Source of the DNA: Psittacicella gerlachiana
Lineage (GTDB): Bacteria > Pseudomonadota > Gammaproteobacteria > Enterobacterales > Psittacicellaceae
Reading direction: 5' to 3'
DNA: 47,568 nucleotides
NCBI RefSeq assembly: GCF_003585965.1
Contig: NZ_NRJF01000029.1
Location: 1-47,568, forward strand
How positions within the stretch are numbered: position 1 is the first letter of the stretch; every line of letters begins with the position of its first letter. This document shows, in pieces, positions 25,330 through 34,004 of the stretch. Made by a program: the position numbers and the translations under genes. Under the pieces are notes generated by a model. That model did not search any database. It saw only the letters and a program-made list of their open reading frames with translations, and had not been told where the DNA came from.

Positions 25330-25527
25330 TAAGACCTCTATATTCGTTAGTTTCTTAACTGCTGATTTAAAGTACTTCAATCTCGAAGATAAATTGAGTT
25401 TTTTGACTCCCTACATCGGTGATTGCAACCACAAAAAACCTTTCCTTTACTTATACGATTATCCTTATTACAGCGTATAAGCTTTGAGCAATTTACTCCA
25501 AACTTTACTTTAAATTTTGTCCACGAC
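25330..25527. other. Spacer between leader RNA copy 2 and transferase gene 2
   Basis: No convincing gene is seen. It holds one perfect inverted repeat at 25450-25481 and an imperfect palindrome (GTGGTTGCAATCAC on the minus strand, 12 of 14 positions symmetrical) near 25422-25435. It has no equivalent in unit 1, where the gap is only 77 bp. Confidence 0.5.
25450..25481. repeat. Inverted repeat between leader and transferase gene 2
   Basis: CTTATACG (25450-25457) and CGTATAAG (25474-25481) are perfect 8-bp arms with a 16-nt loop. It could be a protein-binding site or an mRNA hairpin. Confidence 0.6.
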
Positions 25528-25554
25528 AAAAGGGAGTGGTAAAAAACCACTCCC
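25528..25554 (-). terminator. Terminator at the end of leader RNA copy 2
   Basis: Identical to the copy 1 terminator: GGGAGTGGT/ACCACTCCC stem, then TTTT on the minus strand. Confidence 0.8.
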
Positions 25555-25581
25555 CTGCTGAGAAATTAATAAATTAAGCTA

Positions 25582-25591
25582 CCCCCCCCCC
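25582..25591 (-). repeat. Ten-base homopolymer (G on the RNA strand), copy 2
   Basis: Same ten-base tract at the same place in leader copy 2. Confidence 0.85.
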
Positions 25592-25698
25592 AGCAAAAAC
25601 TCCTTAATAAACATCTATTTATCAAGATTTTACTGAGAGGCGATAATAAATAACTATCATAATCTCTACTACAATAGCTATTATTCTCAGTCGGGGTG

Positions 25699-25707
25699 AT
25701 TATAGCA
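25699..25707 (-). promoter_or_regulatory. Extended -10 promoter of leader RNA copy 2
   Basis: Minus-strand TGCTATAAT (25707 down to 25699), identical to copy 1, with predicted start at 25692. Confidence 0.6.
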
Positions 25708-25781
25708 ATTAATCTTATCGAGAAAATATATTTAGATGCCTATATTATAATCGATCTTAAGAAGAAGATGAAAATTATTAG

Positions 25782-25808
25782 AAAAGAGAAGCCTTACGAC
25801 TTCTCTTT
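25782..25808 (-). terminator. Terminator of the metal-binding protein gene
   Basis: GAGAAG (25786-25791) pairs with CTTCTC in a stem flanked by an A run and a T run. It is the weaker counterpart of the terminator at 24087 and part of leader repeat copy 2. Confidence 0.6.
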
Positions 25809-25812
25809 CTCA

Positions 25813-26709
25813 TTATTTAGTTAAAGTTTTGTTATAACCATCAACAATCGTATAAACTGTTTTTTGTAACATATCTAAGTATGTTGGTACAGGACCATCA
25901 ACATCAGTTAAGGTATCTACATAGAGATAACCACCAAATTGAGCTCCTGTTTCTTTCATAATTACTTGCATAGGTTTGATATCCATAGTTGAACCAGAGA
26001 ATACCACTTTAATGCCATTATCACGTACTAAATTAATAATACGAGTAATTTGTGCTGGAGTTCCTACATCTTCAGCATTTACTGGCCAAATAGAATCATA
26101 TCTTAAACCTATATCACGTGCAAGATAAGAGAAAGCTGATTCTGAAGTAATTAAGTACACTCCTGATAAGTTATTTTTGCTAATAAAAGTACGTACATCG
26201 TTTTCCATTTTATTTAATTTTTCGATGTAAGCTTTTGCATTAGCCTCATAACCAGCCTTGTTTGCAGGATCATATTTAACTAAAGCTGCGGTAATATTTT
26301 GTACGTAAATATAAGCATTAGTTAAAGACATCCAACCATGAGGGTTAGGTTTACCCGCATAAGGTCCTTCATTAATTAAAGATGGCTCTACCCCTTCAGA
26401 AGCTACCACTACAGGAATTTTTTTTGCACGTTGATAAAAACGTTCAAACCATTTTTCTACCCCTAAACCATTAGTAATGATTAAGTCTGAGCGATTTAAA
26501 GCAACTAAATCACGAGAAGTTGGCTCATATTCGTGAATTTCAGCCCCAATTGGAGTTAAAGACTCAACTTGGGCATAACTACCAGCAATATTTTTCGTAA
26601 TATCAGCTAATACCGTAAAGGTAGTAACTACACGTAAAGCCAAAGCATTAGAAGTAAAAGTCAATGCTGACAAAACAGCAACAAAAATAAAAGCAATTTT
26701 AGTTTTCAT
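25813..26709 (-). CDS. SitA/YfeA-type periplasmic metal-binding protein
   Basis: Substrate-binding protein of a manganese/iron/zinc ABC importer (cluster A-I). The signal peptide MKTKIAFIFVAVLSALTF is probably cut after ALA near residue 24. The metal ligands are visible as His59 (AEIHEYEPT), His124 (NPHGWMS), Glu190 (TSESAF) and Asp265 (YVDTLTD). This His-His-Glu-Asp set, with no His-rich loop, is typical of Mn/Fe-binding SitA/PsaA/YfeA rather than ZnuA. GTPAQI matches the family block EGTPEQI. The 298 residues are normal. No ATPase or permease gene is adjacent; the partners must be elsewhere. A Fur-box-like site overlies its promoter. Confidence 0.9.
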   Translation of the reverse strand: MKTKIAFIFVAVLSALTFTSNALALRVVTTFTVLADITKNIAGSYAQVESLTPIGAEIHEYEPTSRDLVALNRSDLIITNGLGVEKWFERFYQRAKKIPVVVASEGVEPSLINEGPYAGKPNPHGWMSLTNAYIYVQNITAALVKYDPANKAGYEANAKAYIEKLNKMENDVRTFISKNNLSGVYLITSESAFSYLARDIGLRYDSIWPVNAEDVGTPAQITRIINLVRDNGIKVVFSGSTMDIKPMQVIMKETGAQFGGYLYVDTLTDVDGPVPTYLDMLQKTVYTIVDGYNKTLTK

Positions 26710-26804
26710 AGTGTTTCTAAAAAAGGAGATTGAGATTTCTGTTCTTCATTAACTATTTTGCACCTAGTTAAAAAATCACAGCCCTCTATGTAACCGATAC
26801 CTAT

Positions 26805-26810
26805 ATTATA
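26805..26810 (-). promoter_or_regulatory. Candidate -10 of the metal-binding protein gene
   Basis: Minus-strand TATAAT within GGTATAATATAGG, about 95 bp before the ATG. The -35 area is weak and overlaps the Fur-box-like site. Confidence 0.5.
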
Positions 26811-26831
26811 CCTAAAAACCTCTTCACAAAT

Positions 26832-26850
26832 GCAAATAATTATCATTTAA
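26832..26850. promoter_or_regulatory. Fur-box-like operator
   Basis: The minus strand reads AAATGATAATTATTTGC within this 19-bp site; 13 of 19 positions match GATAATGATAATCATTATC. It sits over the -35 area of the metal-binding protein promoter, as expected for iron-dependent repression. Confidence 0.6.
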
Positions 26851-26872
26851 TTCTAATCTTATTGATTTATAA

Positions 26873-26899
26873 AGAAAAAAGGTCTAGAATCTCTAGACC
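26873..26899 (-). terminator. Terminator of tamB
   Basis: GGTCTAGA (26881-26888) pairs with TCTAGACC (26892-26899) around ATC. On the minus strand TTTTTTCTTT follows. Confidence 0.9.
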
Positions 26900-26910
26900 C
26901 TTAAATTTAT

Positions 26911-29900
26911 TTACCAAGCGGTAGAGTAAACCACATCTGCAGCTGCACTCACCCCACGAGATACTCGTAAGAATACTTTTGGTAGTACACGATATGAAGC
27001 ACTAATCGTATTTAAACCGTCAAATAAACCATAAGCATAGTTTAATCTTACTTTATTAAATACTGTACCTGAAATATTTACTTTTGAGTTTTCTCCTGAT
27101 CCTGAAGTAGTTACTTGAGTATTTTTAATGCCAAAGGCATTACCAATTTGCTCAAATAAACTAATAGATGAAGTTAACGAAGAAGTAAATAACTGTAGAC
27201 CTACTCCATCGTCATCACTATCACTTGCAGTACCGGTTAAAAGATAATTAATCTTTTGATTTTGGGATAAAGAAGCTGGAGTCGAGAATAAACTAATATT
27301 TGGTTTAGTTGCTAGCCCTTGTACTTGTACCCCCACAGTTACATTATCCATCACATAATTAGGATCACGAATTGCACGAATATAAATATTTGGAATAACT
27401 GATAACCCATTAAAAGTTATTTCTCCACGTTGGATAATTAGATTTTGTCCATACTGACGGAAGGTTCCATTTTCAATGGAAATATTTCCAATAATTGATG
27501 GAGACTCAGCATAAGTTACATCTAAATTTCCTACTAAACTTGCATTAACCCCATAGGCATCAAAAATTAAGTTATCACCTAGAGTAACTTTAATATTTGC
27601 TAAGAGATTACTTGGCGTATCTTTACCATCAATAATGGTAGTATCTACAAGATTATCATTGGTAACAAAAACCACGTCTCCGCTAGGAGCAAGATAAGTT
27701 GCATCATCAGAAGAAGCTACAGTTAGAGTTCCGTCATGAACTCGAGCTTGCCCGTTTACGGTTAAGAAATTATTAGCATATTCAGCGGTAATATCTGTAT
27801 CAACTAAGGCTACACCATAATCCATTAACTTAGTACGCAGATCTTTGGCTTGTACTCGTACATTTGAGGTTAATTGTTCAATAGTATTCCAATCTGCACT
27901 ACCACTAATTTCAATTGCCGTAGAATCTGTAGGTAAATCCCCTAGAATATCTGCTTTACGTCCATCAAAACTTAAAACTAAAGCCCCTTTACTAATGGTA
28001 AATGGTAAATCCACCATCGCTACATTTAAGTCTGAAGCTCCGGTTTGCCCATAAAGTAAAGGTTGACGTAAAGTCCCTCCAAACTCTAAGTTCGCATACA
28101 TATTCCCTGTAATTTGTTGAGTATTATCTAGCAGAGGTTTAATTAGATTCAGACTTAAACTATCAAGAATTAGCGATCCCGCTAGAGTTTGTTGCTTAAA
28201 GAGATCTCCTACGGTAACATTTAAGCTTACATTACCTTGGCGATTAATTTGTAAGCTTCCCTTAGTTTGTAAGTCATTACCTTTAAGACTCGAAGTTAAA
28301 TCTAAATCATAAATACTCACTTTAAATGGACGTACATCTATCAGCTGATGATAATCTACTTGGCTACTTGCTAAGTTTACGCTTAATTGCGATTTCTCAC
28401 TATTTAAATCTTGGAGATCGAGAGCAAAATCTGCGGTAGCTTTAACTTTCCCCTGCATAAAGATTTTATTTTCTTTTAATAAAGAATTAAGCAGGTCTAA
28501 GTCTAAGTTAGTAGAGATTTTTCCCGTTAAAGATTTAGAATCATAAACTAAATCAGTTTCATTAGTTAAATTAAACTGATTATTGCTTACCGTAAATGGA
28601 GATACAGTAAAGTTAAAGTTATTGGTATTAAGATTAACTTTAATATCCCCATCGGTAGTTTTAAAGTTTTTTAGGTTAAGAGCAACTAGATCTAAGCGAT
28701 TTAAAGATATATCAGCAGTTAAATCTCCCGCTTTTGATAAAGTAAAATTATCTATTTCCGTTAAAAGCACGGCTTGATTTGAACTAAAATCAATATTTAC
28801 AATATTTTGCGGATCACCATTATAGGTTACTTTAGCATGATTAATGACTAAATCATTAATGGTTGATTTCGCTAAAGATAAATTCGCCTCCCCCGTTAAA
28901 CTCTCATCCATGGTTAAGTCTAACTTGGTATGGAATTGATTAATATTTAAATTAACTCCTGAAGCTTGATAGTGCACATAAGGAGTATTAATTGTCCCTT
29001 GTAAACTTGGTACAAGAATACTTCCTGCAAGTTTTAAGTTCGCTTGCGAATTAATTTTTAACCCAGGCACCAGTTTACTTAAATCAACTAATTTAAGATC
29101 TAAATTAAAATCTGATTGACGATTTAAACTTCCCTCTACACGCACATGGTTTTCAAGATACTCAGCATTAACCTTTTGGGCTAATAAACCAAATACCGAG
29201 TCCACCCCGAGAAGCAGATTCCCCTCGAAAGGACGTTGATCTAAAGTACCTACAAAACTAGCTTCTTTGAAAAAAGCACTCCAGTCTTGTTGGGAATTAT
29301 AAATCGCCCCTAAATTAAACGAGCCTGAAATGGTTAAATCTTTAATTTTTCCGAGATCAGCAAAATCTTGTACACGAATATCTTTAGCTTTTAACAGCCC
29401 TTGCAGTACCAGTTGCTTGTTGTAATCAAACTGGAAATAAGCATGTAGAGCTGGTTGTACTTTTGCTTTATGTTGATTTACAAAAGTAATCTCTGTCGCA
29501 AATTTTTGTGGGACATTCACAAGACTAGCATTAAAAGCATAGTTTTGTTGCTTAAAGAGTAAATTGGTACTTAATTTAGCATTAAGATTATTTACTCTCC
29601 CTTTTGCCGTAAGATTTAAATCACTAATTTTTGTTCCTGCATCTAAAGCTAGGGTAGCTAATTGGAGATTAAGATCCATTGGCCAATAAGGACGTCCCGT
29701 ATCTAAATCTAGCATTAAAGAAAGCTGAGCGTTCTGAGCCTTATTAGTGGCAAGAATTTGCACATTGCTATAAGCTTTACCCGTTGCCGAAATATTAGCA
29801 TCTATAGCTACAGGTAAAGACACTAAAGGTAACTTGTGTACTTTTAAGGCAATTTGAGCATTTAAATCACTAGTACGAGCTAAAAAATCTACTTGAGCTT

Positions 29901-31428
29901 CTAACTCTACATCTCCAGAGACCTTAGCTTTTAAGTTTGCTTGCTCGGGGGTTAAGTTACCATCAAGACTAATATTATTTACTTGAAAAGTATCAGATGT
30001 AGCTACTTCAGGTTCTAATCCTTTTACCTTATAAGTATAAAAACTCAGATTTACTTCATTTACCGTAACATTTTGGCTCGTTAAGGCAAGAGGTAAATTT
30101 AACTGGGTATTAGTCAAGAAAAAGTCACGTAATGGCGTACGGAAAAACTTAAAGCTATCGGCAATTTGAGAGCTTACCTTAGAGGCAGGAAGTTCTTTGC
30201 CTTGCCCTTCAGGTTTAACAAATTTAAACTCACCCTGATAGCCAGTTAAACTTTGCCATAATTCTTGGTCATTCTCAGGAGTAGTTTCTTCTACTACCGC
30301 AGAATTAAGTTCATTAGTTTGTTGCTCAAACTGCTCTTCACTTAAAAGCTGTGGCAGGCTAATCTCAAAGTCATTAGCGTCATTAGCATTTTGTTTATAT
30401 TCTAAAGAAAATGCTTGCTTAATTTGCGAAAAAGCTTGACTGAAAGAACCTGCTTGTAAATTTAGATATTTACTTAATAATTTTTGTAATTCTGGAGGTA
30501 AAGCCTTACCTTCAAATTTTGGTTGTTCCTGCTCCGTTGCTTGTATAACTTCAGGAGGAGTTTGCGAGGCTAGATCGTTATTAACTGCAGAAGCTACTTC
30601 CTGTCCGTATTGAGCATAGCTTAATTTACCAAGACTTACATCTCCAAGATCATATGCCGTAGGACGATAACGTACCGCTCCTACTTGCAATTGATCTAAG
30701 CTAATTACCATAGGATCAGTGAGATACTGATTAAATACCGATTGCGGATAACTACCTAGCTTAAACTCAGTTAAAACCGGTTTGTAATTTGTCGAAGCTT
30801 GACCATCCTGACGTAACTCTTGATTTAAGTGTTGTTGGTATAAACCTATGTTTTTTCCAACCACTACTTGTAAATCGGTAATCTTTGCCTGTTCTAAAAC
30901 TATATCTAACCATTCAGGCACTCCTGATGATGGTTGCTCTTGATAGTTAGGATTAGCTAAATTATTTGGATTATAAGCTTTGCCCGTACCGTAAAGTAAA
31001 GCTTGCGGATCAAGCTGAGTCTCATCACCCGTAGCTAGGGTTACTTGGGTTTGCTCAAGATTGAGATTATCAAGACAAACTTGCTTACGTACCAAACAGC
31101 CTATATCAAGATGTAAAGTTGCATAAGCTACTTTTACATCAACTAAAGTAGGAATAGGCTCATCTTGTTCAGTTTCAGGTTTAAGGGTAACCTGAGGATT
31201 ATATTTATAATTTTGTGAAATATAATGTAGATTGGTAATCTTAATTCCGGAAGAAAAACTACCTTCTACTTTTTCCCAAGTTAAACCTGGAACTTTTGTC
31301 GCCACAAAATTTAAGACCTTAGTACTTAAGGTAGAAGAAAACCATACGGATGCTCCTGCGACAACACTTACCCCGACAAGAGCTCCAAGGGTTATTCCTG
31401 TATATTTAAAAATTTTCTTAAGTCGCAT
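26911..31428 (-). CDS. tamB: Translocation and assembly module protein TamB
   Basis: A long inner-membrane-anchored protein that spans the periplasm and works with the outer-membrane barrel TamA in outer-membrane protein assembly and phospholipid transport. The N-terminus has one membrane segment (TGITLGALVGVSVVAGASVW). The middle is long beta-rich AsmA/TamB-type repeat sequence, and the last ~350 residues are the conserved TamB (DUF490) domain, with blocks LNVAMVDLPFTISKGAL, GNISIENGTFRQYGQ, GVGLQLFTSSL, VNISGTVFNKVRLNYAYGLF and the end SYRVLPKVFLRVSRG. Length 1505 versus 1259 in E. coli; much of the extra is a Gln/Glu/Pro-rich region near 230-420. It starts 3 bp after tamA, so they are co-translated. 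Confidence 0.93.
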   Translation of the reverse strand: MRLKKIFKYTGITLGALVGVSVVAGASVWFSSTLSTKVLNFVATKVPGLTWEKVEGSFSSGIKITNLHYISQNYKYNPQVTLKPETEQDEPIPTLVDVKVAYATLHLDIGCLVRKQVCLDNLNLEQTQVTLATGDETQLDPQALLYGTGKAYNPNNLANPNYQEQPSSGVPEWLDIVLEQAKITDLQVVVGKNIGLYQQHLNQELRQDGQASTNYKPVLTEFKLGSYPQSVFNQYLTDPMVISLDQLQVGAVRYRPTAYDLGDVSLGKLSYAQYGQEVASAVNNDLASQTPPEVIQATEQEQPKFEGKALPPELQKLLSKYLNLQAGSFSQAFSQIKQAFSLEYKQNANDANDFEISLPQLLSEEQFEQQTNELNSAVVEETTPENDQELWQSLTGYQGEFKFVKPEGQGKELPASKVSSQIADSFKFFRTPLRDFFLTNTQLNLPLALTSQNVTVNEVNLSFYTYKVKGLEPEVATSDTFQVNNISLDGNLTPEQANLKAKVSGDVELEAQVDFLARTSDLNAQIALKVHKLPLVSLPVAIDANISATGKAYSNVQILATNKAQNAQLSLMLDLDTGRPYWPMDLNLQLATLALDAGTKISDLNLTAKGRVNNLNAKLSTNLLFKQQNYAFNASLVNVPQKFATEITFVNQHKAKVQPALHAYFQFDYNKQLVLQGLLKAKDIRVQDFADLGKIKDLTISGSFNLGAIYNSQQDWSAFFKEASFVGTLDQRPFEGNLLLGVDSVFGLLAQKVNAEYLENHVRVEGSLNRQSDFNLDLKLVDLSKLVPGLKINSQANLKLAGSILVPSLQGTINTPYVHYQASGVNLNINQFHTKLDLTMDESLTGEANLSLAKSTINDLVINHAKVTYNGDPQNIVNIDFSSNQAVLLTEIDNFTLSKAGDLTADISLNRLDLVALNLKNFKTTDGDIKVNLNTNNFNFTVSPFTVSNNQFNLTNETDLVYDSKSLTGKISTNLDLDLLNSLLKENKIFMQGKVKATADFALDLQDLNSEKSQLSVNLASSQVDYHQLIDVRPFKVSIYDLDLTSSLKGNDLQTKGSLQINRQGNVSLNVTVGDLFKQQTLAGSLILDSLSLNLIKPLLDNTQQITGNMYANLEFGGTLRQPLLYGQTGASDLNVAMVDLPFTISKGALVLSFDGRKADILGDLPTDSTAIEISGSADWNTIEQLTSNVRVQAKDLRTKLMDYGVALVDTDITAEYANNFLTVNGQARVHDGTLTVASSDDATYLAPSGDVVFVTNDNLVDTTIIDGKDTPSNLLANIKVTLGDNLIFDAYGVNASLVGNLDVTYAESPSIIGNISIENGTFRQYGQNLIIQRGEITFNGLSVIPNIYIRAIRDPNYVMDNVTVGVQVQGLATKPNISLFSTPASLSQNQKINYLLTGTASDSDDDGVGLQLFTSSLTSSISLFEQIGNAFGIKNTQVTTSGSGENSKVNISGTVFNKVRLNYAYGLFDGLNTISASYRVLPKVFLRVSRGVSAAADVVYSTAW

Positions 31429-31431
31429 ATT

Positions 31432-33912
31432 TTAGAAAGAAGCATTAATATTTATATAAAAGGCGATTTTACTCCATTGAAATCCTGGTTGCAATGGATA
31501 AGCAATATCAAAACTAGCATAACCTACAGGTAAGTAATATCTTACCCCTATACCTGCACCATAATACCAATCTTTGAGATTTTTAACACTTACGGTATCA
31601 GATGAATCCCCTCCATCTACAAACACCGCTCCTTTTAAATTATCTACAATCGTACGGAGATATTCAGCCGTAAATTCTATTTGCTTATTCGCCCCTATAT
31701 CTTCATTTCCTTTATAAGAAGAAATCGACTGATAACCATAACCACGAATCGAGTTCATCCCTCCCGAATAAAAACGTAAACTCGGAGCTACTTTATTAAA
31801 GTTATTAGAGTTAATTACTCCATATCTAAATCCTAAAAGCAGACCATTTTTCTCGGTTAACTGGAAAGTATGTTTTAAACGCATAATAAAAGCATTGTAA
31901 CTTACATTTCCTGATAAGAGTTTCTCTAAGCCAAAGGTAGTACGGAAAGTAAAGGAAACATCTGTAGTTAACCCTGAACGAGCAAAGATAAACTCGCCAT
32001 AAGTTAAACCTTGATTACTACTTTCACCTAGCTCTTGCCATAAATCCTTACGTAAATATAGGGTCGAAGTAAATTGCCAGTTATTGGTTGGCATTCTTAC
32101 ATAACTAAAATAACCTACAGCTGAACGACTATAGTAGAGTAATGAAGATTGGTAAGCTCGCTCTAAATAAAAACCTACGGTAAAGTACTTGGTTAACGGA
32201 CTATAAAGATATGGATGACGGTAGTAAGTCTCTACCCTTTGGGTTAATTTCGATAAATAAGCATTAGCTGCAATACTTCCACCCCAACGGTTTACATAAT
32301 AACGATCGTAGTAAGCTGAAGTACGTACTCCCTCGGTAGTATCATAACCAGCAGATAACTCAAGATTATTTGGTTTACCTTTGGTGAGGTTATAAGTTAA
32401 GTCTACGGTACGATTTTCCTTATTTACTTCACTACTTAAGTCCACGGTATCAAAGTTACGTGAAGCTTGGAGATAAGCAATCGAACGACTTACATCGGTT
32501 TCACTATAATCATTACCTACCTGTAAACCGGTCATATAGTAGGTTAAACGAGGATCAAGCGGTCCACCTACGACCTTAATCGAATTAATCTTATACCTAC
32601 TTCCAGTATCTAAGTCGAGATTCCAACGAGCAAGAGCTTTTTCTTTATTTACTAATACTTGAGAAACCTTATACTGAGCATCAAGATATCCCGCTTCTTG
32701 AGCTTTACTTAGGAGTTCGTCTTTAACCTCTGTATAATCTTGAGCTTTAAAAATCGTCCCCGCAGGCGTAATTTTACTCGCTATTTCATAAAGGCTTTGT
32801 AATCCCGAACCAGAACCACGAATAATAATTTGCGAAGTATCAGTTAAACGTACTGGCTTGCCAAGAACTACACTTACTTTAAACTCTTGTTCACTAATAC
32901 GATCAACCTTAACATCAGCATCATAGAAACCATAAGCTTGCACCGCACTATTTACCAGTTTCATAATTGTAAATAAGTGACGTAAAGAGCCATCAGCATT
33001 TATTTCACTAATGGTGCTTATAGCATTAAAAACATTGCTTGCTACTTGAGCATAGAGATTATCTCCCGCCGCTTCTTGTTGTTCTTTTGAGCCTAAACCA
33101 AAAACTTGAGTTTTAAATTTACCGGTAGTTACGGTAAAACTTTGCGAAGATTTTAATAAATCAGCATTGGTATACTGAGTATAGTTTGCATTGTCAGTTA
33201 AAACGTTTGACCCTTGATTACTAAAAAGTAATGGAGGCGTTTGTTGCTTTTGTGCTAAAGGAGTGTAATAGTTAACAAAGAGCGAACGATAATAAGCATG
33301 GATCACCTGTAAAACATTAGGTGACTTTTCTTGTTCAGCCTTAAAAGCTTTATAGTCTATAGGCTGAGCTTTACTTAGTTGCTCGACCACACAAGGTTGC
33401 GAAATATATCCCTCTAAACCTGGAACATTGAGTTTTTTACTTAACTCTGCAAGAGCTAAATATAGCTCTTGAGCATTTCCTTGTTGCATCGCCTCTTGAA
33501 CTTGGTTAAGCTTATCAAGACTTAAATTACTTAAAGTTTTAGTATCTACTGCTTGAAAGTTAGAGGCTACTTGTAACTGCTGTTGGCAGCTAGCTAAAGC
33601 CTGATACACCGAGTTAATAAATTGATAAGTAACTGGATAACTGGTTAAGCCGAGATGACGTATATCATTTTTGCTAATATACAACTTAAGTGCAGTTAAA
33701 GCATTGTAGCCATTAGTAATCTCTGGAGTCGTTTGCTGATTATTCGCTACTTTAAAAGTTGTTTGATCATTTTGGTAAGTTATGATTAAGCCATCACGGG
33801 TAACAGTATTACCCTCTTGCTTGACAACTTCACCTTCTTGAGCAAAGCTTGTAGCACTCAAAAAAGCACCCAAGATTGGCAAATATAACTTATGAAATTT
33901 ATAATATTGCAT
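31432..33912 (-). CDS. tamA: Outer-membrane Omp85-family protein TamA
   Basis: An Omp85-superfamily barrel partner of TamB. A signal peptide (YLPILGAFLSATSFA, cut before QEGE) leads to POTRA domains, of which the last before the barrel includes YKINSIKVVGGPLDPRLTYYM and DYSETDVSRSIAYLQASRNF. The barrel carries the hallmark RFYSGGMNSIRGYGYQSIS (lid-loop IRGY motif near residue 725) and ends in a C-terminal Phe (NINASF), the outer-membrane insertion signal. E. coli TamA has 577 residues, and this has 826, the extra lying in the N-terminal periplasmic part (residues ~25-300, Gln-rich). It lies 3 bp before tamB and 92 bp after the ApaH-like pair with no terminator between, so all four may share a transcript. 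Confidence 0.92.
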   Translation of the reverse strand: MQYYKFHKLYLPILGAFLSATSFAQEGEVVKQEGNTVTRDGLIITYQNDQTTFKVANNQQTTPEITNGYNALTALKLYISKNDIRHLGLTSYPVTYQFINSVYQALASCQQQLQVASNFQAVDTKTLSNLSLDKLNQVQEAMQQGNAQELYLALAELSKKLNVPGLEGYISQPCVVEQLSKAQPIDYKAFKAEQEKSPNVLQVIHAYYRSLFVNYYTPLAQKQQTPPLLFSNQGSNVLTDNANYTQYTNADLLKSSQSFTVTTGKFKTQVFGLGSKEQQEAAGDNLYAQVASNVFNAISTISEINADGSLRHLFTIMKLVNSAVQAYGFYDADVKVDRISEQEFKVSVVLGKPVRLTDTSQIIIRGSGSGLQSLYEIASKITPAGTIFKAQDYTEVKDELLSKAQEAGYLDAQYKVSQVLVNKEKALARWNLDLDTGSRYKINSIKVVGGPLDPRLTYYMTGLQVGNDYSETDVSRSIAYLQASRNFDTVDLSSEVNKENRTVDLTYNLTKGKPNNLELSAGYDTTEGVRTSAYYDRYYVNRWGGSIAANAYLSKLTQRVETYYRHPYLYSPLTKYFTVGFYLERAYQSSLLYYSRSAVGYFSYVRMPTNNWQFTSTLYLRKDLWQELGESSNQGLTYGEFIFARSGLTTDVSFTFRTTFGLEKLLSGNVSYNAFIMRLKHTFQLTEKNGLLLGFRYGVINSNNFNKVAPSLRFYSGGMNSIRGYGYQSISSYKGNEDIGANKQIEFTAEYLRTIVDNLKGAVFVDGGDSSDTVSVKNLKDWYYGAGIGVRYYLPVGYASFDIAYPLQPGFQWSKIAFYININASF

Positions 33913-34004
33913 ATCTCAAATCTTAAATATTGATAAATACCACTTCCCTTAAAATCATTGATTTAGAGGAAAAATGCGTTATTCTCTTAGACAAAATAAT
34001 CTTC

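Larger units (their letters stand above)
25528..25692 (-). ncRNA. Structured leader RNA or small RNA, copy 2 (about 165 nt)
   Basis: Same length and layout as copy 1. In hairpin 1, AATAGC now pairs with GTTATT (a G-C pair became G-U). The distal stem is nine pairs, TATTGTAGT with ATTATGATA, around AGAG. In hairpin 2 one A-U pair became G-U (CTTGATAAA/TTTATTAAG) and the loop changed to TAGATG. The closing stem ACTGAGA/TCTCAGT, the ten-G tract and the terminator are unchanged. Retention of pairing despite base changes supports a functional RNA structure rather than a passive duplication. Confidence 0.65.
25511..25808 (-). repeat. Intergenic leader repeat, copy 2
   Basis: Second copy of the ~300-bp element at 23817-24114. 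It begins directly behind the stop codon of the metal-binding protein gene and carries the same order of parts: terminator of the upstream gene, purine-rich block, promoter, hairpins 1 and 2, ten-G tract, terminator. Confidence 0.9.

Noticed and set aside
25330-25380. Upstream ATG for glycerophosphotransferase copy 2
   Set aside because: The paralogue starts at the equivalent of ATG 25329, and both share GAGGTC at the same distance from that start.
25570-25610. Short leader peptide starting at TTG after AAGGAG, reading Leu-Gly-Gly-Gly through the G tract
   Set aside because: The ribosome-binding-like word is AAGGAG in copy 2 but AAGGGA in copy 1. The frame stops after a few codons, and all three tract phases stop before the terminator, so coding is unlikely, though not excluded.
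25692-25699. CCCC just upstream of the predicted RNA start pairing with the GGGG of the terminator stem as an antiterminator
   Set aside because: With normal spacing from the TATAAT the transcript starts after the CCCC, so these bases would not be in the RNA. It would matter only if the start lies five or more bases earlier.
23817-25808. Insertion sequence or transposon causing the duplication
   Set aside because: The two repeats are in direct orientation, carry no transposase and no terminal inverted repeats, and begin at gene terminators. Tandem segment duplication explains them better.
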